A stretch of DNA of 64,000 bases from Collybiopsis luxurians FD-317 M1 (lineage: Eukaryota; Basidiomycota; Agaricomycetes; Agaricales; Omphalotaceae), in NCBI GenBank assembly GCA_000827265.1, contig KN834814.1, positions 149,273 through 213,272 of the forward strand, read 5' to 3'. Both the position numbers and the translations under genes were made by a program. This document shows positions 57,365 to 64,000 of this stretch, piece after piece (the stretch's first letter is position 1; every line of letters begins with the position of its first letter). The notes under the pieces are model-generated. The model did not search any database. It was not told where the DNA came from and saw nothing but the letters and a program-made list of their open reading frames with translations.

Positions 57365-59323
57365 ATGACTGCCGCCGAGACACCTCTTGAAAACCCAATT
57401 ATTCTCGATATTACCACCAGCTATGGCTATATGCTTATAGGAACCATTTTTGCATGTATCCTGTGGGGGATATCGTGTATGCAGTGGTTAGTACGACCGT
57501 CGGCGTTACTAATGCTCCCAAAGCTTTCGATTATACTGAAATGATTTTACCAAGTTTCTTGTACTTCACTACGTAGGTTATTTAACCTGCATAATGTTAC
57601 GCGAAATAACTTGATTTTGCAAAGATACTTTGACGATAGCGGGTGGCTCAAAGCTCTGGTCGGTTAAAGAAGATTCTGCCTTTACTGTAACGTGACAGCT
57701 AACAAACTACATGACAGGTTGCTGCTTTATGGTTCGCTTGAACTTCTTTCTTTTCACCATATGATCTCACATTTCATAGGATGATTGACACTCCCAATGT
57801 CGCGCTGATGATTGCGGGTCGTGAGTGGAGAGAGATTTTTGCATATTGGTTCGCTGTCTGATATACCCAATAGTTTGGCCTCCTCTTATTAGCAAGTGGG
57901 GAAGTGTTGAGGTTCTCGGAGCCAGTCCGCCGTAAGCATGATGTAAAAACACCTGGTGGAAGTTATCTGACTCATTGCGCTTCAATTGTACAATAACTGT
58001 ATTAGAGACATTGATGTCAGTCTCTATCTTAGACCAAGTCCGATTTTCAGCTCACTAAGTATACTTCGGGAAGCACCATGTCTGGACCTCAGTAAGTCTT
58101 TTCAAATATCGGATAAAACAATTTTTCGAAAATTACTCTGTCTAGGGTCTTCTAGCTTTGGGCGTTCAGTCATTTTTTGCTTGGCGCATTTATCACCTTG
58201 CTGGTAGGTTTTAGCATCTTATTTGAACGTGCTCATGCCCTAAAAAATATCAGCTGGCAGGCTTTTTCGAATTGTGATTCCAATTTTCGCAGTAAGCATA
58301 AGTGCCTTCGATTCTTCGCTATTTTCGCTTAATGTAACCATCAACCAGACAATTCTCAGTCTTTTTGCATTCGGCAAGTGACGTGAAATTTTTTTCGAAG
58401 TTGTCTAATAGCCTTATACACGATCAACTTTTCTAGCAAGCACCATTCGTAAGTTTCATTGTTTTCTATACGACAGTGATACAGTTACTTATTGGGAAAC
58501 AGCTTTTGTGGCCATCGCGTGCGTCTGAAAAGTGATTCAATTTCTAGCAATAATTCATAAATATGACTAGGCTTGACACCGGCACCCTAGCTGGCACACA
58601 GACACATAAGATCAAGGTAAGAGGAACATAAATCACTCTTTGTAGCGTATTTCACTGATATGTATTTACAAGGCCATTGAAGCATCCAGCCGAACTTGTA
58701 CAGTTGCGGCGGATATACTCATCACTGTATCTCTCTTGCGGGTTCTCTACCAACATGGGGCTCCTTCTTTTGCCAGGTGAGTAATTTGCTGCAGTACATA
58801 GCAGTGACATTAGCTGATTGGTTCATAGCTCCCGTGAAATGATGCATCGCTTGACCCTTGTAACTATTAACAGTGGAATGTGGACTGCTACTTTGGCATT
58901 TATTAGTTTAATTTTGGTAACAATCTTCTGCAAGTTTTTATTCTTATTTCGGACTGACATGATCTTTAGTTGACATGCCAGCCCAATGGATTTGGCTATT
59001 GCATTGTCGAGTTTCCGCTGGGATCACTTTATTATACCACACTTCTGTCGAACTTGAATGCAAGAAGATATATTCGTGGCCGAAAGACAGATTGGAATCA
59101 GTATTTGTCTATCTCTCCCAGCGAAGGTGATACCAGCTCCCAGAATGTCCGGACTGCTGGTACCGGCCCTATTGTGCTTTCCACCTTGAATTCTGGGGTC
59201 ACGTCAATCACAGCGGCTCACGAAAGGATACATGTACGTATAATATTTTGTTTTATAAGTATATATTCTAATGACATTTTTACCCAGACCTTCACGGCGA
59301 AGTCAAACAAAGAAGAACTGTAA
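57365..59323 (+). CDS. DUF6534-domain membrane protein
   Basis: Basidiomycete family of predicted seven-helix proteins of unknown function. Very short exons are typical, and several are readable: MTAAETPLENPIILDITTSYGYMLIGTIFACILWGISCMQ, then YFDDSGWLKAL, then VAALW, then MIDTPNVALMIA. Later come DTGTLAGTQTHKIKAIEASSRTCTVAADILITVSLLRVLY and TLVTINSGMWTATLAFISLIL. The C-terminal signature is FPLGSLYYTTLLSNLNARRYIRGR, followed by a Ser/Thr cytosolic tail ending KSNKEEL at 59321-59323. The start at 57365 fits the family; the same frame is open to an ATG at 57263 that overlaps the right border of the MITE. Borders of the middle exons (57.8-58.6 kb) are not fully resolved, so damage there cannot be excluded. 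Confidence 0.68.
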
Positions 59324-59474
59324 TCTGATATTTCACTACTACCAAGTGCCGTTGTGACTCCGAAGCCTTCTAAGTGTATACACATTGCTCGACGCCTGCT
59401 ATGCACTTCTTCATTTATTTTTAAGTAATCATTATTCTTGGTTGCCTGTGTAACGATAGGAAGTCATTCTTTGT

Positions 59475-59831
59475 CTATTTTGAAAATAACAATTTCACTA
59501 CAGGATGAACAAAGGAAATGAACGAGAAAGAAAAACTAGATGCAGACAATTTACTGTCAGTCCTGCCTTTGCTGAATACCCGGCATCGTTTGACCCCAGC
59601 TTGACCCTGAGGCCAGGGTTCAGCCGTACGCTCTGTTGAGGACAACTCCACCGAAACCTCCTGCGATGCCGAATCGAGTTCTGGCGTAAAAGGCTTGTTC
59701 TCGAGGTCCTCGACCTTAATTTTGAGATTAGACAACGAGGCCACCATGGACCATAACATTGCCGTGTCTGACCTACAACACCCATTCCGGGGAAACGGCA
59801 GGACTCGGAGCACTTCCAGGTGTGCCAGGAT
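59475..59831 (-). other. Open frame ending at element copy 2, uncertain
   Basis: A minus-strand frame of about 119 codons abuts the border of the TTAGGG-bearing element (LSNLKIKVEDLENKPFTPELDSASQEVSVELSS). No family is recognised, and joining across the element does not extend the frame (a stop appears). It may be noncoding or the rest of an interrupted gene. Confidence 0.25.
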
Positions 59832-60234
59832 CACCTAATGCCACTGTTATTGTTCACAATCTTTGGTGCTACCAAATAAATGTTTGTGAACAATCCTTTG
59901 GTAACTACCGGTGACCACCCTATGATCAAGCAATGTTGCAGGCAGTTCCCGTTAGGGCTAGCAGAGCTAGCCCTAACATATGGGAACTATCTGCGACATT
60001 GCCAACAAACGGCTCTATCGGAGGGTCGGGTAGGTGGTTAGAGGGTTAGGGGTTAGGCTCGCGCCGAAGGCGCGCTGGGTTAGGGGTTAGGGTTAAGGTT
60101 AGGGTTTAGGGTAGTTATATCTAATCTTATCTATTTTAGGGTGGCCTCGACTGGTGCGACCAAAGGACTGTGCACAAACCTTCATTTGGTAGCACCAGTC
60201 AAATTGTGCACAATATCTGTCGCAGGGGCTCCAC
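59832..60234. mobile_element. hAT-like non-autonomous element with TTAGGG repeats (copy 2)
   Basis: Same orientation and about 90 percent identical to the element at 21887-22347, but about 60 bp shorter. It lacks the block with the GCACCC/GGGTGC and GTGCT/AGCAC hairpins. It starts CACCTAATGC and ends GGGGCTCCACC. Flanks carry CCAGGAT on both sides (59825-59831 and 60236-60242; one more base differs, G against C), consistent with an eroded 8-bp duplication. The internal palindrome is GTTAGGGCTAGC-AGA-GCTAGCCCTAAC, whose loop is the reverse complement of the TCT loop in copy 1. Confidence 0.78.
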
Positions 60235-60242
60235 CCCAGGAT

Positions 60243-61616
60243 GAACTGTGGGATATTTACGGACATCCATGCCTAGACAAGGCTGGGGTACTTTATGACA
60301 ACGATGCCGTATCCGTCGTTACATGGAGGGCCCAGCACCGCGGTAGGGGTGGTGGTGAAGGATAATGATAAGTCGGGACAGGGTAGGCGTGGGAAGGGGG
60401 GGGTGCATGAGCGGGGCCTTGACCAGGCTGAGGTCGACCATGAACCGGAGGGGAACAGTAGTTGCAGAAGATTGCGATGTCGAGCTAGCTCGAGGAAGGT
60501 GTGAGACTATTTCTGGAGGTACCAGTCAAAGGCGTTAGTTGCGCTTGTTGTTGGAAGGGAATACCGGTCTTGAAAGACATCACGTCCACCGAAGACGTTA
60601 GCCATAAGCTGATATGTAGGACTTGTAGAAATTTTGCAGCATTCTATGTAGACTGGCGCCGTCTCGGCCAAGGACTGCCTTTTTAGGTTCAGTATAGGGA
60701 ATACCGCCGTGCTCGTACTACTTTTCTTGGAACGAGACATCTCCCTGGACAATGTGTTAATCTTTCTCTTATTTCGACAATCCGTATGTGCAGGATGGTC
60801 GAAATGAGCAAAAGATATTTTGTGACTATCCCTAAGAAAATGGGGATCCGTACCGTAACCTAACGTACCATAAAGAGTGGCGGCACTCAGTGTTCACGGC
60901 TATATTTATACGGCTGCTATGTAGGGACCTCATACTGCAAGCACCGGGCTATTACTGTTGTACCAGTATAGCTCAGAATGTTCTAATTAATGATTTTTTT
61001 GCGTCTTTGAGATTGACTGACAGTCTCTGAGACGCTGCGGCCACTGTTTCGTCTACGGGTATACGGGTGCCGGCAGCCGTATCATATACCGTCCCTTATC
61101 GGACAAATTTTGCCAAAAATAACGGTTACGGTGCGGATCGCTACTTGAAAAATACTTACTATTTAGTACTAGGAGGCTAGTAGGAGCGAGACAATTTGAA
61201 TGTTTACGGTCAGAACTTGATATGTTACCGGGACAAATGTTGATTGCACATCGTCTGGCAGAGTGGTGGCAAGCTTGGAGAGCTTTCATATCAGGAAGAG
61301 GGGTGAATTCATGCTCACCGTCATTGGGCAACGGGAACTCAGTGGAACATCAAGAGCAGTCTTAGAGTTTGAATAGGGTCCCATTCTTCGAAACCCCCAA
61401 TTGGTAATTCCATTACGCTGCTACGCATTCGGCTATTATTTGTGCACTCAATAATCTTGAGTCATTCTCCCGCGGCGGACGGCGTAAATGGCAAGGCAGA
61501 TAAGATGTCGAAGCTATATGAAAGAGTGAAAGACTGCCGACTCATCATTTAAGAGAAATGCTTGAATTCCTCCAGGCTTTTAGTTTCTTCAATTTACAAA
61601 TGGATACACATCGCTA
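60243..61616. other. Intergenic, no gene supported
   Basis: About 1.4 kb. A minus frame at 60507-60740 (from an ATG, MSRSKKSSTST...) and another at 61053-61331 read as mildly protein-like, but have no domain and no joinable neighbours. Confidence 0.4.
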
Positions 61617-64000
61617 CTATACATTTTCTATCCTTTCGTCATGGACAGATATCTTCTCACTATCTTGATTAGTATTTTCTACAACAACGATATCACCGAA
61701 GTCAGCTGCAATCATTTCGAGGGTCCGGCCTTTGGTTCTATCATACAGTCAGTGTTCAGCTAATCCGGAAATCCTAACAGTGTACTACGTACTCAGGGAA
61801 AAATACGAACACAATAACTCCACATACAAACATTGCCGCAACGAAAACATCTGCGAAATCCAGTGAGGAATATTGCTAGAAAGTAACTCTTGAACCTACA
61901 GTAGTAGTTCTGCTTAATATTTGCAAATGCCTAACAGGACAATATAAGACGTAAGGAACCGGAAAAATGTCTCTTACACTTGGCCCAGCCTCGGTAATAG
62001 AAATGTTGACAATAAAATGCGCGCATGCCGCCAAACCGGTGCTGATAGTAAAGATTAAAAATTCATATCCATTGGGTGGAGGAGCGACACTCACACTTTG
62101 TTTCGCAGGAAGACTGGCAGGATTTCGACTCCATACAACCACGTCGTGCTGTTGATACCTAGGTCTGGGTCAGAGTATATGTCAGTAGGCTTATCGTCTC
62201 CAAAAAAGGTGAGCTTACAATATATTGCAGTGTAAAGGTAGATACCAACAACGGTAAAGTCTTTTCCAACCGCGTTATCTGAGGTTGCAAAGATCTTTGT
62301 CACTGAAGTTATAATCGAAATTTAAACAGCAGGCTGTCAGTCAGGTGTCCACATACTTATCGCGTTGTAGATGAGAATAGCCGATAAAGCTAGTGAGGCA
62401 AAACCAAGGGGCTTAACCCGTCCGACTGTATCAAGGAGGCGGAGCTAATCGGCAATAGTAGCTGTTTACCATACTGCCACTTTATAATGCTAGCGGAGCA
62501 CACTTACAGACAGAACATTGACCGTAATACCAATGGTTCCATAGATAGCAGCGAGAAGAAGAACTTTTTGACCTGTGAAACCTAGTTGCTTGTACAATGT
62601 GGACTGGTAGTATTCTTCACGAAGGTCACATCAAGACCCATGCATACAATAACCTGGTCATTAGGCGCTTACGAATTACGTTGATTCCAGAAAGAGCAGT
62701 GATGATCTGGGCGGTGATGGCGATGAGAATACGCTTCCTGTATCTTTGCCATGCCTCTGCGAATGTTGTAACTTGAGTGGACTAGCGTGCATGATTAACG
62801 GTGGGAAGTATGCACTTGATCGACGTGACGCACCATTTCCAGCACAATCTGCTCTTTCATTGTCTCGAACTCAGAATTGATTTTTTCCTTAAGAAATTAT
62901 ATCAAAGGGTGTTCGAATTGGTCTAAGTGTAAGAACTTACGACTGTCAGTTCGCCCCGAATCTTCGTAAATGCTGCTTTAGCCTCTTCATCTCGACCTTG
63001 ACGAAGTAACCACCGTGGCGACTCTGGAAGAAAGAATTGCACCCCGGCGAACAGAATAGGGCCTGGAGGTATCTGAAGGGCGAGGGGGAACCGCCATTGG
63101 AAGTTTCCACTAGGCGCAAATCCACAGGCATAACCAACCCAGTTAGCTGCGCGAAGAGATGTGATAAGGTTGTAAGAGGAAGGAATAAGCCTCAAACTGA
63201 CCTAAGCACGTGCCAGCTCCGATCATGTAGCCAGCAAGTCCACCAATAACGCCCCGATGCTCTGGTGGTCTGATACACAATCAGAACAATTCAAAAGAAA
63301 ACTGAACTTATGCATACGCGATCTCCGAATTATAAACTGGGACTGTACCATTAAGTCCTCCGCTTTAGGAATGGCCGCTCAGCGATCGACAACCAAAAGG
63401 CCGGACGAGACTCACAGGGCGACCCCAGTCAGGATACGACCTGCATTGACAAAATCAGGTATAATGATTCCCAGCGAGAAATGAATGCCTCTAACCCACT
63501 AGAAACATCGCGTAATTAACAGCAGCGGTCTGGACGACCGTCCCAATAGTTACCTACCAAGCAATGCTTCGTCAAATTCATGACCAGAAACTAAGGCTTG
63601 GAGCTTACGATGATACACAAGACCTGCATAAAGCGTCTCCGGCCGAGTCTATCACCAATTGCCATTTGTAGTACGGCGCCGATGATTTCACCGGCGATGA
63701 AAGTTGCGACGATTGCCCCCGTCATCGCAGGGTTAGGATTGTGCATATCTGACCGTGAACATGAATGATCCACAGACACGATTGAAGATGGCGAGAGGAT
63801 CAAATACAGTTTATGAAGCTCTCATGGGCAATACTTGTCGTGATGATACCGGTGTCATAACTATAAAAACCTCAATACTGTTTACAAGATGACAGTCAAG
63901 AAACGCGAACCCAAACAGAAGAGTACCTGAGAAACGAAATGGTAGAGACAGCTTTGCATGAATACGGAGATACTCACCAAACCCTGCGAACAGACCGAGG
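61617..64000 (-). CDS. MFS sugar transporter, N-terminus beyond the window
   Basis: Plasma-membrane sugar/H+ symporter of the sugar porter family. Read on the minus strand, with the start past 64000. The first visible pieces are LGLFAGFG and TLLFGFAF (helix 1). Then come MTGAIVATFIAGEIIGAVLQMAIGDRLGRRRFMQVLCII (the GDRLGRR loop between helices 2 and 3), YACGFAPSGNFQWRFPLALQIPPGPILFAGVQFFLPESPRWLLRQGRDEEAKAAFTKIRGE (helices 5-6 with the PESPRWL motif), and many short exons. The C-terminal ETKGRTLEMIAADFGDIV follows, and the stop is at 61617-61619 after RIENV. About a dozen introns. The PESPRWL and PETKG-type motifs are diagnostic of the family; substrate is not deducible. Confidence 0.82.

Noticed and set aside
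59475..60500. One gene interrupted by element copy 2
   Set aside because: Rejoining the flanks after removing the element and one target duplication leaves stops in the frames tried, so a single interrupted gene is not supported.
1..64000. CRISPR array, rRNA operon or self-splicing intron
   Set aside because: No regularly spaced identical repeats with unique spacers and no rRNA-like conserved blocks were seen; the organism is a eukaryote.

Overview
The window is nuclear DNA of a filamentous basidiomycete, most likely an Agaricomycete. Genes carry many short GT-AG introns of about 45-70 bp. Several families are typical of that class: DUF6533 and DUF6534 membrane proteins, DUF3433, F-box/LRR proteins, an HNH family with an Agaricomycete-style C-terminus, and a crinkler-like P-loop ATPase. 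Calls come from reading translated frames; no database search was run.

Layout. At 0.75-1.64 kb is a small four-exon membrane protein gene (+). At 2.4-6.2 kb is cytosolic leucyl-tRNA synthetase (-). From 6.3 to 15.3 kb is an unstable accessory stretch: a decayed 5' piece of CCT8, a frameshifted F-box gene, three tandem copies (one intact) of an unrecognised family with PPxY motifs, two loose copies of the LeuRS 3' end, and a crinkler-like ATPase. At 15.5-18.6 kb are intact CCT8 and a class 1A dihydroorotate dehydrogenase-like gene. From 19.3 to 27.5 kb are three tandem DUF6533 genes, the second and third each preceded by broken copies of the CCT8/DHODH 3' ends. A 461-bp hAT-like non-autonomous element carrying TTAGGG repeats sits in unit 2.

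From 28 to 55 kb the order is mostly ordinary: MPDU1 (-), an HNH pseudogene (-), RRP46 (+), a histone-fold TFIID-type gene (-), a truncated cullin (-), a long Ser/Asp-rich secreted protein (+), an F-box protein (-), a tRNA remnant, a DUF3433 membrane protein (-), the ER SNARE USE1 (-), a Zn2Cys6 transcription factor (+), an alpha/beta hydrolase (+) and a biotin-pathway BioF enzyme (-). From 55 to 64 kb come a 448-bp TA-flanked MITE touching the start of a DUF6534 gene, a second copy of the TTAGGG-bearing element, and a sugar transporter (-) that runs off the right edge.

The genes do not form one metabolic cluster. The most striking feature is architectural. In two separate places, accessory gene families have been copied in tandem together with the tail of the neighbouring housekeeping gene (LeuRS, or CCT8 plus DHODH), leaving housekeeping-gene remnants as footprints of each duplication. 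Two families of non-autonomous DNA elements with readable ends are also present.
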